DNA of 64,000 nucleotides, taken from assembly GCF_009720675.1 (NCBI RefSeq), contig NZ_WNJO01000003.1:62001-126000 (forward strand), written 5' to 3'. Positions within the stretch are counted from its first letter, which is position 1. Each line of letters opens with the position of its first letter. Below, piece by piece: positions 9,058-17,666 of this stretch. This stretch comes from Secundilactobacillus folii (GTDB lineage: Bacteria; Bacillota; Bacilli; Lactobacillales; Lactobacillaceae). The translations under genes and the position numbers were made by a program. The notes below the pieces were generated by a model. That model saw only the letters and a list, made by a program, of their open reading frames with translations, searched no databases and was not told where the DNA came from.

Positions 9058-9894
9058 TCAATAAATCTGAGCCATTAAAGTGTGGTAGCCATGACCAACT
9101 TCCTTGATGCTATGGGCGTCGCTGCCATAAACCAGTGGAATTCCAAGCGCCTTGGCCTGCTGCAAAATATTAAAATCTGGATAGGTTTCGTTACAAAATT
9201 CTTTGTAAAGTCCGGCCGCGTTATAGTCCAATTCCTTTCCCTGAGTCTGAATCGTCTTTAGCAACGTTGAAATCACACTTTGGGTAGTGGCGCTATAGTC
9301 ATGAGGCAGTCCAAAGTAATCCTGAAACTTCTTGATCAGTGTGATATGCCCGATTCGCTTTGGTGTATAATCCCCAAGATCAGCCTTTGCCGCTGTGATT
9401 AAGGCCTCAAAATACTGCTGATAGAGTTGCTGTCCGCCTTGAGCGTGTGTCAGCAAGCCCTTCTTAAAGTCCTGTAAAGTATCATCCACGCACCAAAAAT
9501 GGTTATCTCGTCCCTGCATAAAATGAACGGAGAGGACATTATCAGTCGTTTGCGGCCCGTATTCGTTCATAAATTCTCGTGTCCATGCGACGTGATGGGG
9601 CAAAAAATCGAGCTCAAAGCCAACGTTGATTTGAATTTGTGAACTGTATTTCTGCTGCATTTGCCGACATTTCTTGAAGTAGGCTGGTAAGTCTGTCATC
9701 GACATGGAAGCGGTGGTAAGTCCCGTTTCCAGTCCCGCGTATTCCCGTTTAAAATCGGGTGGTAAAGGTGCGTGTTCCGTAATGCTGTAGGCTTGAAAGC
9801 CCATCCGAATTGCTTTTTGAATCATCAACTCCACGTCCTCACCACTACCATGGGGACAAAACTCCGTATGTGAATGCCCATCTTTTTTTAACAT
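9058..9894 (-). CDS. hisJ: Histidinol-phosphatase, PHP family (HisJ/HisK type)
   Basis: 278 aa. Removes phosphate from L-histidinol phosphate, the step missing from the monofunctional HisB. PHP metal motifs are present: DGHSHTEFCPHG at the N-terminus, SITEHAPLPPDF, GFELDFLP, SVHFMQG, GHITLIKKF and YGSDAHS. The family is the Gram-positive HisJ group. It stands alone, about 3.9 kb from hisZ on the same strand, with no T-box of its own that I can see. Its stop lies 20 bp from the Met T-box promoter of the next operon. Confidence 0.93.
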   Translation of the reverse strand: MLKKDGHSHTEFCPHGSGEDVELMIQKAIRMGFQAYSITEHAPLPPDFKREYAGLETGLTTASMSMTDLPAYFKKCRQMQQKYSSQIQINVGFELDFLPHHVAWTREFMNEYGPQTTDNVLSVHFMQGRDNHFWCVDDTLQDFKKGLLTHAQGGQQLYQQYFEALITAAKADLGDYTPKRIGHITLIKKFQDYFGLPHDYSATTQSVISTLLKTIQTQGKELDYNAAGLYKEFCNETYPDFNILQQAKALGIPLVYGSDAHSIKEVGHGYHTLMAQIY

Positions 9895-10009
9895 GACTAC
9901 CTCCTGAGGGACTAAATTGCCCTTTACTGACCAGTGACACCTCTGAACATCATTGCTATAATAAAGCTGATTATCTCATTATCTTATCATTCTTGGAAGG
10001 ACCGACGGC

Positions 10010-10165
10010 ATGCCAGAAAATACAAGCATGACAGTTGCTAACTCGATTCCAGCCAATGGTGGCATCATTAACCAGACAAAAGTTGCTGACAGGATTATTG
10101 TGGATCTAAGATACGCCACAACTGACAGCTTTACTGCCCAAAACATTCATGGACAACAACGCTGA
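10010..10165 (+). pseudogene. N-terminal remnant of a D-Ala-D-Ala dipeptidase (VanX/Aad type)
   Basis: A 51-codon frame starting ATGCCAGAAAATAC and ending TGA. Its C-terminal half, VDLRYATTDSFTAQNIHG, matches the conserved N-terminal block of VanX/DdpX/Aad dipeptidases (VDLRYATTDNFTG). Catalytic Zn residues lie further along in that family and are absent here. The following 84 bp to the P1 peptidase gene show no continuation. Best read as a gene truncated by deletion. Confidence 0.7.
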
Positions 10166-10249
10166 CCAGTATAGCTCCGCTCAGTTGATCCAAATAACTA
10201 TCGTTGAGTAGCTTACAAATACAGAACGTTATTTTTAGGAGGTATTATT

Positions 10250-11344
10250 TTGGGATTAAAACAGCCTTTCTTAGATCCTATCAGTGACGAAACCACCCGT
10301 GGCCCTCGTAACCTGATCACAGATGTTCCTGGTGTCACCGTGGGACAAAAAACGGTCAATAGCGGGTCTCACCACACGGGAATCACTGTGATCCAACCGA
10401 CTCAAGACAACCTTTTTCGCAGTAAGTTACCAGCAGCCGCTCACGTAATCAATGGTTTCGGTAAAAGTACCGGTCTCGTTCAGATCAATGAGTTAGGTAC
10501 GCTGGAAACACCGGTCGTCCTGACCAATACCTTTGCGGTAGGAATCGCTGAAACCGCCCTGGTAAAAGAAATGATGGCACAAAATTCTGACATTGGTGAT
10601 ACCACTGGCACGGTTAATCCGGTGGTCATGGAATGTAACGATGGTGATATCAATGACATCCGCGACGTGTTCCTCACTGAAAACGATTTCCGTCAAACTT
10701 TAAACGACACTCACACTGACTTTCAAGAGGGGACAGTGGGGGCCGGCGTCGGCATGAGCTGCTATGATTTGAAGGGTGGTATCGGTTCTGCTAGCCGAGT
10801 GATCACTATTGATGGCAAACCTTTTACCATGGGCGCTTTAGTCCTCTCAAACTACGGTTTCATGCGCGACCTCAACATTTATAACATCCCAGTCGGCAAA
10901 AAACTAGCTGCATTTAACGCCGAAAAAAAGGATCAAGAACACGGTAGCATCATTACGATCTTAGCAACTGATATTCCCTTTAATTCACGACAACTGACCC
11001 GGATAGCTAAGCGAGCAAGCGTTGGCATTACTCGAACCGGCGCCTTCATTGGCAATGGCAGTGGCGAAATTGTCCTGGCGTTTTCGACTGGCAATCGCAT
11101 TTCGCATTACCCAAAGTCGGAGCTGACGATGCAAGCAGCCATCAGCGATGACCAGATCGATCGTTATTTCAGAATGACGGTGGCCGTGGTCGAAGAAGCG
11201 GTACTCAGTGTGCTAACCCACGCTACCACTGTCACTGACCGCAAAGGAAAACCGCGTCAAAGCCTCGCTGACGCGCTGACAGCTTACCTGGCAGTTCATG
11301 ATGATAGCGACCTTAAAAAGCTTAAAGCGCAGCTCGGTCTTTAA
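10250..11344 (+). CDS. P1 family peptidase (DmpA/BapA-like aminopeptidase)
   Basis: 364 aa self-processing Ntn-type peptidase, family S58, which cleaves N-terminal residues or beta-peptides. Family blocks: RGPRNLITDVPGVTVGQ near the start, EGTVGAGVGMSCYDLKGGIGSASRV, and ARTG-type IGNGSGEIVLAFSTGN with the candidate nucleophile Ser. The start is TTG at 10250 behind a strong SD (TAGGAGG). It ends 4 bp inside the convergent C39-like gene. It lies just downstream of a decayed dipeptidase, but a link is only positional. Confidence 0.88.
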   Translation: MGLKQPFLDPISDETTRGPRNLITDVPGVTVGQKTVNSGSHHTGITVIQPTQDNLFRSKLPAAAHVINGFGKSTGLVQINELGTLETPVVLTNTFAVGIAETALVKEMMAQNSDIGDTTGTVNPVVMECNDGDINDIRDVFLTENDFRQTLNDTHTDFQEGTVGAGVGMSCYDLKGGIGSASRVITIDGKPFTMGALVLSNYGFMRDLNIYNIPVGKKLAAFNAEKKDQEHGSIITILATDIPFNSRQLTRIAKRASVGITRTGAFIGNGSGEIVLAFSTGNRISHYPKSELTMQAAISDDQIDRYFRMTVAVVEEAVLSVLTHATTVTDRKGKPRQSLADALTAYLAVHDDSDLKKLKAQLGL

Positions 11345-12147
11345 TTGATCTCAACCGCCCAACGACGGGCATCATAGGCCTGCTTAAACCTTGCCAGACT
11401 AAGCCAGTAGCGGCCGTCGATGGGATCTGAAACGTGCAGCAATTGACCAAAATAGCCATCAACAAGCACTGCATGGTTATTACTTAGAGCGGTACCAAAT
11501 GAATATTGGCCCCATTTGGGGGTCTCAAAGCCCACTGTGACGTATGCCAGCACGGGCTTTTTTTGTTGCAAAGACTGCTGCAGTGCCTCAGCTTTTGTGC
11601 CTGATAAGTCCCGTACAACAGCGTATTGACTGGCCCACTTAACTAGGGGAGCTGGAAAGATCGCTTCAAAGTGACCCGGAACGTCTTGATCTGGTTCGCC
11701 GCCAAAACCGTGGTAAGGATTGTAGTCGCTGGCCCGTGGCATTTGTTTGAGAAACGTCAAGTAGTCTAGGTCAAGTGCGTGACCTTGTAAATGCAGGCCG
11801 GTCAGTAATGCTGCCGGCTCACAGCCATTGGGCATCCCCCACCAAATTTGATTAATATTTTCAGCGTTTAAGCTGAACGGCTCATCGCCATTTTTCATAG
11901 CGTCTTGCCAAAGCAGTGGATCCAGCGTGACGCTATTCTTAAGAATAAAGGTGTCATTTCCGACCTGAAAATAGTGTTCTCCGTGCTCATCAACAAATTC
12001 GTGCTGAACCGTCACCAACGCCATTTTTGATTTTTGCTGCAGCTGATTCCCATTTGAATCAACCAACTCTGCGTTATTTTGAATGACCATTCCGTTAGCT
12101 GATTGGGGTTGATCAAGCGCTACTGTTGTCGTTATCCTTCCTGCCAT
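11341..12147 (-). CDS. C39-like (Peptidase_C39_2) protein
   Basis: 268 aa with a papain-like C39_2 domain in the second half: QIWWGMPNGCEPAALLTGLHLQG (candidate Cys) and LSNNHAVLVDGYFGQLLHVSDP (His, Asp). The first 90 residues are a different, polar region with a QVGNDTFILKN stretch resembling SH3-like or surface domains. No signal peptide is visible, which is odd for a cell-wall-type family. It overlaps the NUDIX gene by 16 bp and is probably co-transcribed with it. Substrate unknown. Confidence 0.75.
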   Translation of the reverse strand: MAGRITTTVALDQPQSANGMVIQNNAELVDSNGNQLQQKSKMALVTVQHEFVDEHGEHYFQVGNDTFILKNSVTLDPLLWQDAMKNGDEPFSLNAENINQIWWGMPNGCEPAALLTGLHLQGHALDLDYLTFLKQMPRASDYNPYHGFGGEPDQDVPGHFEAIFPAPLVKWASQYAVVRDLSGTKAEALQQSLQQKKPVLAYVTVGFETPKWGQYSFGTALSNNHAVLVDGYFGQLLHVSDPIDGRYWLSLARFKQAYDARRWAVEIN

Positions 12148-12599
12148 GAATTGACCTCATCCACCACTGCTTGCGCCATTTTTTTGGACTGGTCATTAAA
12201 TAACTTAGGCAAATGATCGAGATCGAAATACTGGACGCGAACCGTTTCATCCGTTTGGTGATCCAGCGGTTGTCCTCCCGTCTGCTTAACCAAGTACAAA
12301 GCCGTGATCAACTGCGTCTGGTCGCCGTTTGGATAGGTATAAAAATCCTTATCAAACAACTGAAGCAATTTCAGGGGTTCAACTTCAATGCCCGCGTCCT
12401 CCAGGTACTCTCGCTTACAAGTTTCTTCAAACGAAGCGCCAAATTCCATGTAACCACCGGGAAAACTCCAGTCACCAGTGTCAGCACGCTCCTGTAACAA
12501 CAGGCGGTTATCATCATCTAGTAACGCCCCCGCAGCCGTATTTAAAATCATCGGCCGGTGACCGACTAGTGCTCTCATTTCGTGAATATAATCTGCCAT
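12132..12599 (-). CDS. NUDIX hydrolase
   Basis: 155 aa. The Nudix box is GYMEFGASFEETCKREYLEDAG, matching the GX5EX7REUXEEXGU pattern with Asp replacing one Glu. It hydrolyses a nucleoside-diphosphate-linked compound; the substrate is not predictable. I chose the ATG at 12599, three codons inside the longest frame, because SD AAAGGA lies 8 bp upstream of it and overlaps the earlier ATG. Overlaps the downstream C39-like gene. Confidence 0.88.
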   Translation of the reverse strand: MADYIHEMRALVGHRPMILNTAAGALLDDDNRLLLQERADTGDWSFPGGYMEFGASFEETCKREYLEDAGIEVEPLKLLQLFDKDFYTYPNGDQTQLITALYLVKQTGGQPLDHQTDETVRVQYFDLDHLPKLFNDQSKKMAQAVVDEVNSWQEG

Positions 12600-12634
12600 T
12601 TGAACCATCCTTTCAGCTCTGAAATTTGGTTCTA

Positions 12635-13348
12635 TTATACCCCTTGTTTTTCCCCTTCAATGACCGTTGTAAAAATATATCCAAACCCGCGAACTGTTTG
12701 AAGGTACTGCGGTCGTTTGGCATCTGCTTCAATCAGTTTTCGTAACTTGCTGATGTGGGAGTCAATGGCCCGCAAAGTAGAATCCCTTCTATTCCGCCAG
12801 ACCCCTTCGGCAATTTGCACCCGGGTAAGGACCACGTTTTCGTGTTGCATAAAAAAGACGAGTAACCGAAAATCGACCGGTCCCATCGTGAGTTGGCGCC
12901 CAGCCACCGTCACCATGTAATGTTTGAAATCGACTTTAAGTTGACCGAGATTTAAGATTCCCTGACGCTCAGCTTGGGGTTGATAATACCGCCAAATTTT
13001 TTGCTGAATCCTGGCAAACAGTTCGCGGTTAGGCATTTCTAATGACAGTAGTTCATCGAAGTGGAAACGGTCGAAGATGTCGTAGACCATTGCCGACGTT
13101 AGTTTCTGGTGATGAATCGCTAGCAACGGCCCAGTGAATTGCTGGCGCATTAAGATCAGTGTGTCAGGCCGATTACCAAGGCCATTGAAATGATCTAAAT
13201 CTAAAATGATCAGTGTCTGGCCGTCGCGGTTTAATAAGAAGTCTGGCAGGTAGGTCGGACTGCTGATGACTTGCCAGTCCACCATGATCTGCTTGAGTCG
13301 CTTCAATAGATTAGCATTATCACTGATCAACAAGATGCTTCTTTCCAT
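12635..13348 (-). CDS. OmpR-type response regulator with degenerate receiver
   Basis: 237 aa from the ATG at 13348; SD AGAGGA lies inside a 6-codon longer frame. The N-terminal receiver is degenerate. D50 in LIILDLDHF is kept, but the acidic pair is reduced to one Asp (ISDN), and the conserved Thr and Lys (usual TAK and TKPF) are replaced (LAIHH, LSLEM). The C-terminal winged helix is normal (LTMGPVDFRLLVFFMQHENVVLTRVQI, SHISKLRKLIEAD, VRGFGYIF). No kinase is adjacent. It is divergent from pstS, so a role at the pst promoter is likely. Confidence 0.85.
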   Translation of the reverse strand: MERSILLISDNANLLKRLKQIMVDWQVISSPTYLPDFLLNRDGQTLIILDLDHFNGLGNRPDTLILMRQQFTGPLLAIHHQKLTSAMVYDIFDRFHFDELLSLEMPNRELFARIQQKIWRYYQPQAERQGILNLGQLKVDFKHYMVTVAGRQLTMGPVDFRLLVFFMQHENVVLTRVQIAEGVWRNRRDSTLRAIDSHISKLRKLIEADAKRPQYLQTVRGFGYIFTTVIEGEKQGV

Positions 13349-13416
13349 GGGGCTTCCTCTTTTCATTTTGGTTGTTACAATAGTTATCCCACGTTTGTTT
13401 AGCCAGCAAAACCCAT

Positions 13417-13470
13417 TTTACATAAACTTTACACGACCTATACATTAACTTTACTCGAGCGATTTATACT
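13417..13470 (+). promoter_or_regulatory. Four PhoP-box-like hexamers and -10 of the pst promoter
   Basis: TTTACA (13417-13422), TTTACA (13428-13433), TATACA (13439-13444) and TTTACT (13450-13455) repeat with an exact 11-bp period. TATACT at 13465-13470 fits the -10. Bacillus PhoP boxes are TT(A/T/C)ACA-type repeats at about 11-bp spacing. There is no good -35, as expected of an activator-dependent promoter. It should drive pstS and may also serve the divergent regulator gene. Confidence 0.8.
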
Positions 13471-13525
13471 GACCTTGTACTTAGAAATCAGACTTTCTGA
13501 GTCATAAAACTTTTAAAGGGGAAAT

Positions 13526-14431
13526 ATGCTCATGCACAAAAAAACATTACTTTCCACATTAGTTGCCTTTAGTCTTGCGGGTTTACTTTTAGGGGGCTGC
13601 AGCTCCAACTCAAGTAAGAAGTCAAGCAGTTCGAGCGAACCTAAGGCCGCTAAAGTCACCAAGATCACAGCCGTTGGTTCCACCGCTCTGCAACCTTTAG
13701 TTGAGCAAGCCGCTCAAGATTACCAAGCTTCAAACAAGAACGTTAACCTGACAGTTCAAGGTGGCGGTTCTGGTACTGGCCTGAGCCAAGTTCAACAGGG
13801 CGCCGTTCAAATTGGAAATTCTGATATTTTTGCTGAACAATCATCTGGTATCAAGGCTAGTCAATTAGTCGACCATAAAGTGGCCGTTGTTGGAATGACA
13901 CCAGTTGTTAATCCTCAAACTGGTGTAACGAACGTTTCGATGGCGCAATTACGAGACATCTTTACGGGAAAGATCACCAACTGGAAGCAAGTTGGTGGTA
14001 AAGACCAAAAGATCTCAGTTATCAACCGGGCTCAGGGTTCAGGAACCCGTGCAACTTTCGAAGCCGCTGTACTGGAAGGCAAGAAGGCCGTTACTTCACA
14101 GGAACAAGATTCAAACGGGACGGTACAAAAGCTAGTTTCCAGCACACCGGGTGCAATCAGTTACCTTGCCTTTTCATACGTCAACAATAAGGTCAAGGCC
14201 TTATCGATCAACAACGTTAAACCAACTGATAGCAACGTTACTGACAACAAATGGACGATCTGGTCATACGAACATATGTATACCAAAGGTCAACCAAACA
14301 AGGCAACCCAAGGTTTCTTAAAGTACATGAATTCTAATAAGGTTCAAGGCAGCTTAGTTAACAAGCTTGGCTACATCAGTATTCACGATATGAAGGTAAC
14401 CAAGAACGCTAAGAACGTCGTTTCCAAATAA
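13526..14431 (+). CDS. pstS: Phosphate ABC transporter substrate-binding lipoprotein PstS
   Basis: 301 aa (299 from the second ATG at 13532, which has better spacing from SD AAAGGGG). Lipobox LLLGGC, then a Ser-rich linker, then the phosphate-binding motifs ITAVGSTALQPLVEQA, GGGSGTGLSQVQ and RAQGSGTRATFEA. High-affinity phosphate capture at the cell surface. First gene of the pst operon behind PhoP-box-like sites. A long hairpin follows it and may hold its mRNA level above that of the permease genes. Confidence 0.96.
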   Translation: MLMHKKTLLSTLVAFSLAGLLLGGCSSNSSKKSSSSSEPKAAKVTKITAVGSTALQPLVEQAAQDYQASNKNVNLTVQGGGSGTGLSQVQQGAVQIGNSDIFAEQSSGIKASQLVDHKVAVVGMTPVVNPQTGVTNVSMAQLRDIFTGKITNWKQVGGKDQKISVINRAQGSGTRATFEAAVLEGKKAVTSQEQDSNGTVQKLVSSTPGAISYLAFSYVNNKVKALSINNVKPTDSNVTDNKWTIWSYEHMYTKGQPNKATQGFLKYMNSNKVQGSLVNKLGYISIHDMKVTKNAKNVVSK

Positions 14432-15038
14432 TGCATTTAACGAACTAAATCAAAGTTACAACTACCCCAGCAGATAAGCGGAAAATCAGGTCATCTTAAT
14501 GGTCATCTGGTTTTCCGTTTATCTATGCGGCCACCAGCAAGGACTTCAACATTCTTGTTGGCATTGAAATATTTAATTAACCAAATAAGGAGTTGGCTGA
14601 ACATTAACCTTTGAAGATGAAGCTTTTTAGAAAACTGATCAATTTGAATCGGGCTCAGCCCCGACCATCGCAACCAAAAACTGCACGTCACCAACTTGCC
14701 CTGAAAGCTCGTAAACCGAAAGAAGGCCGATCTTCTACTGGTCTAAAACTAGCCAAAACAGAGCTGACAGTGCAACGTTAACATTCACGACAAGTCCTAA
14801 TCATTAAGCCTAGTATCCATCCATGTCACACTAGACGACAACCGAGAATTTGAATTTCAAATGGATACTGAACTTTTGAATTAGGACCTGGCTAAGATGC
14901 CAAAAAGAACCGGTGGCTAGCCGGAAATTAAGGCTTCTGACCAATCCAAATAGCTCGAACCAAGGGCGAATAACATCATCGATAGTCAGAAGCGATACAA
15001 TCTGCAACTTTTTAAAGTTACCAGTAGCAGAATCTCTC
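14432..15038 (+). other. Long intergenic stretch between pstS and pstC
   Basis: About 600 bp with no convincing gene, unusual inside a pst operon. It contains a hairpin with roughly 19-bp arms at 14473-14523 (GATAAGCGGAAAA against TTTTCCGTTTATC) without a T-run, more like an mRNA stabiliser or processing site than a terminator. Further small inverted repeats are CTTCTGAC/GTCAGAAG (about 14932 and 14984) and GGGCTCAGCCCC. Minus-strand frames here have no SD. It may be the scar of an old insertion. Confidence 0.5.
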
Positions 15039-15962
15039 ATGGACGATATTCAATCTAAGCTCAAGTCACCATCCAAAGCTTCACGGGAAGATATCTTTGG
15101 TCGCGTCATTAGTTACACCTGCATCGCGGCCATTATCCTTCTGGTCGTTAGCATCTTATACTTCATTGCTTCACGTGGCTTAGCCACTTTTACCAGTAAC
15201 CACGTTAACCTCATCAGCTTTTTAACGGGTCAAGAATGGAATCCTGGTGCTCTTGACGCTCATGGACACCCGCAAGTTGGAGCACTACCAATGATCGTTA
15301 CTTCATTTAGTGTGACGGTTTTGTCGGCGCTAGTTGCGACGCCGTTTGCAATCGCTGTCGCCCTGTTTATGACTGATATTGCGCCTAAGAACGGTGCTAA
15401 GTTTCTCCAGCCCGTTATCGAGTTACTGGTCGGTATTCCTTCTGTGGTCTATGGTTTTATCGGTCTAACCGTTGTTGTACCAATCATCCGTCAAATCTTC
15501 GGTGGCACTGGCTCAGGAATCTTGGCGGGAACGATCGTCTTGTTTGTCATGGTGCTACCGACGATTACCTCCCTGTCAGTAGATGCCCTCCGTTCAATCC
15601 CATCTTATTTCCGTTCAGCGTCATTAGCACTGGGTGCCACGCGGTTTCAAACCATTTATAAAGTCCTATTAAGGGCGGCGATGCCCCGGTTACTAACGGC
15701 CGTCATCTTTGGAATGGCACGGGCGTTCGGCGAAGCTTTAGCCGTTCAAATGGTCATTGGTAACGCCGTTTTAATGCCTCACAACCTCATTACCCCCACC
15801 TCAACCTTAACCAGTCAATTAACCACTAATATTGGCAATACGATCATGGGCACGTTACCAAATAATGCACTCTGGTCATTAGCACTGATCTTGCTGTTAA
15901 TGTCCCTAGTCTTTAACCTCTTGATTCGCTACATCGGAAAGCGAGGTGCAATTAAATCATGA
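15039..15962 (+). CDS. pstC: Phosphate ABC transporter permease PstC
   Basis: 307 aa from ATG 15039, which opens MDDIQSKLKSPSKASRED; a longer frame to 14913 looks non-coding. Six membrane segments. BPD signature: ALGATRFQTIYKVLLRAAMPRLLTAVIFGMARAFGEALAV. Typical PstC features include ELLVGIPSVVYGFIGL. No SD is visible upstream (CAGTAGCAGAATCTCTC), so the start is less certain. It overlaps pstA by 4 bp. It forms the phosphate channel with PstA. Confidence 0.92.
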   Translation: MDDIQSKLKSPSKASREDIFGRVISYTCIAAIILLVVSILYFIASRGLATFTSNHVNLISFLTGQEWNPGALDAHGHPQVGALPMIVTSFSVTVLSALVATPFAIAVALFMTDIAPKNGAKFLQPVIELLVGIPSVVYGFIGLTVVVPIIRQIFGGTGSGILAGTIVLFVMVLPTITSLSVDALRSIPSYFRSASLALGATRFQTIYKVLLRAAMPRLLTAVIFGMARAFGEALAVQMVIGNAVLMPHNLITPTSTLTSQLTTNIGNTIMGTLPNNALWSLALILLLMSLVFNLLIRYIGKRGAIKS

Positions 15963-16846
15963 CCCCCAATCAAACCGATAAATTGGCAACCCAACTGATC
16001 AACTTTTTGGTTGCGGTTGTCGTCTTGATCCTCCTATTTTTACTGGGTGATATCATCCTTAGTGGCTTCCCACACATCAGCTGGCATTTCTTAACCTCAC
16101 CATCCAGCTCCTTTAGCGCCGGTGGCGGTATTCGCGACCAGCTGTTCAATTCCCTCTACCTGTTGATTCTCACCCTGATTATTTCATTTCCATTAGCCCT
16201 TGGTTCGGCAATTTATCTTTCCGAATACGCCGGCGACAATTGGTTCACTGGTTTGATTCGGACCGCCATCGAAGTCTTAAGTTCGCTGCCCTCAGTGGTT
16301 GTTGGACTCTTCGGTTACCTATTATTCGTGATTGAATTTCACTTAGGCTTTTCGATTCTATCCGGTGCGATTGCCCTGACTTTTTTTAATCTACCCCTGC
16401 TGGTTCGAAGTATTGAAGGTTCACTTCACGCTGTACCGGACAGTCAGCGAGAAGCAGGCATCGCACTTGGACTCTCTAATTGGCGCACAATACGTGGCGT
16501 GATCTTACCCGCCGCCCTTCCCGGTATTTTGACCGGGATCATCCTGAGCGCTGGTCGGGTATTTGGTGAAGCAGCGGCTTTAATTTACACCGCGGGCCAA
16601 AGCGCTCCAATCTTAGATTATACAAATTGGAATCCAATGGCTACCGACAGTTTCTTAAACCCAATGCGCCCAGCTGAAACGCTTGCCGTTCACATTTGGA
16701 AGGTCAATACGGAGGGGGTCACCCCCGATGCCGTCAGCATTTCCGCTGGTGCCTCCGCAGTGCTCATTATCGTGATTCTCATCTTTAACTTTGGCGCCCG
16801 TGCGATTGGTAACCACATGTTTAAAAAAATGACGGGAGGAAAGTGA
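15959..16846 (+). CDS. pstA: Phosphate ABC transporter permease PstA
   Basis: 295 aa, six predicted membrane helices. PstA motifs: GGGIRDQLFNSLYLL, LPSVVVGLFGYLLFV and the EAA loop EAGIALGLSNWRTIRGVILPAALPGILTGIILSAGRVFGEAAAL. The start overlaps the pstC stop (ATGA), indicating coupling. Partner of PstC in the inner channel. Ends with GTGA/TGA overlap at the start of the first pstB. Confidence 0.95.
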   Translation: MTPNQTDKLATQLINFLVAVVVLILLFLLGDIILSGFPHISWHFLTSPSSSFSAGGGIRDQLFNSLYLLILTLIISFPLALGSAIYLSEYAGDNWFTGLIRTAIEVLSSLPSVVVGLFGYLLFVIEFHLGFSILSGAIALTFFNLPLLVRSIEGSLHAVPDSQREAGIALGLSNWRTIRGVILPAALPGILTGIILSAGRVFGEAAALIYTAGQSAPILDYTNWNPMATDSFLNPMRPAETLAVHIWKVNTEGVTPDAVSISAGASAVLIIVILIFNFGARAIGNHMFKKMTGGK

Positions 16847-17652
16847 TCCGCATGCAAGCTTACGATTTAAGTCAAAACCACATTGTTATGCCACCAGAGG
16901 AAATTGCGCTGTCGACCAATCAACTCCAAGTTTTTTACGGCAGTAATCAAACCCAATCGATGACTGACGCAAGCCTTAGTTTCCCCCGCTTTCAAATTAC
17001 GGCTCTAATTGGTGCTTCTGGATCGGGCAAATCCACTTACCTGCGCTCTTTGAATCGAATGAACGATCGCATCGCCAGGGTCGAAGGCGAAATTATGTAC
17101 CGCAACACCAACATCAATAGTCGTCAAGTGAACGTCTACGAAGTCCGCAAGCACATCGGCATGGTCTTCCAAAAGCCTAATCCTTTCGCTAAATCAATAA
17201 CTGATAATATCACGTTTGCTTTAAAGGCAGCAGGCATCACAGATAAAAAGGAACTTCGCGAACGGGTCGAGACGAGTCTTAAGGAGGCCGCCCTTTGGGA
17301 TGAGGTCAAAGACGATCTCAATACCAGTGCGCTGTCTCTATCAGGCGGTCAACAGCAACGTTTGTGCATTGCAAGAGCAATCGCAATGAAGCCAGATATT
17401 TTATTGTTGGATGAACCCGCCAGCGCCTTGGACCCCATTTCAACTGCAAAATTAGAAATGACGTTGAAAGAACTCGTCAAAAACTACACGATTATTATCG
17501 TCACGCACAACATGCAACAGGCATCTCGAATTAGCACTTACACGGCCTTTTTCCACTTAGGTCACGTGATTGAGTATGATAAAACGACCGCTATTTTCCA
17601 AACACCAACCATGCAGGCAACCCGAGATTACGTCACTGGACACTTTGGCTAA
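16843..17652 (+). CDS. pstB: Phosphate ABC transporter ATPase PstB (first copy)
   Basis: 269 aa from GTG 16843; ATG 16852 (266 aa) is better placed, 11 bp after SD GGGAGGA. Walker [12 protein letters not shown], signature [17 protein letters not shown], Walker [14 protein letters not shown]-loop THN. The Q-loop [14 protein letters not shown] is typical of PstB. One of two tandem pstB genes, a common arrangement in Firmicutes; the pair may act as a heterodimer. The N-terminal 15 residues are extra relative to the second copy. Confidence 0.93.
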   Translation: MIRMQAYDLSQNHIVMPPEEIALSTNQLQVFYGSNQTQSMTDASLSFPRFQITALIGASGSGKSTYLRSLNRMNDRIARVEGEIMYRNTNINSRQVNVYEVRKHIGMVFQKPNPFAKSITDNITFALKAAGITDKKELRERVETSLKEAALWDEVKDDLNTSALSLSGGQQQRLCIARAIAMKPDILLLDEPASALDPISTAKLEMTLKELVKNYTIIIVTHNMQQASRISTYTAFFHLGHVIEYDKTTAIFQTPTMQATRDYVTGHFG

Positions 17653-17666
17653 AAGGAAGTGAAATC

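Noticed and set aside
14503-15040. Minus-strand frames of 63 and 69 aa in the pstS-pstC gap
   Set aside because: No SD and no recognisable domain; I first suspected a transposase relic but found no conserved motif.
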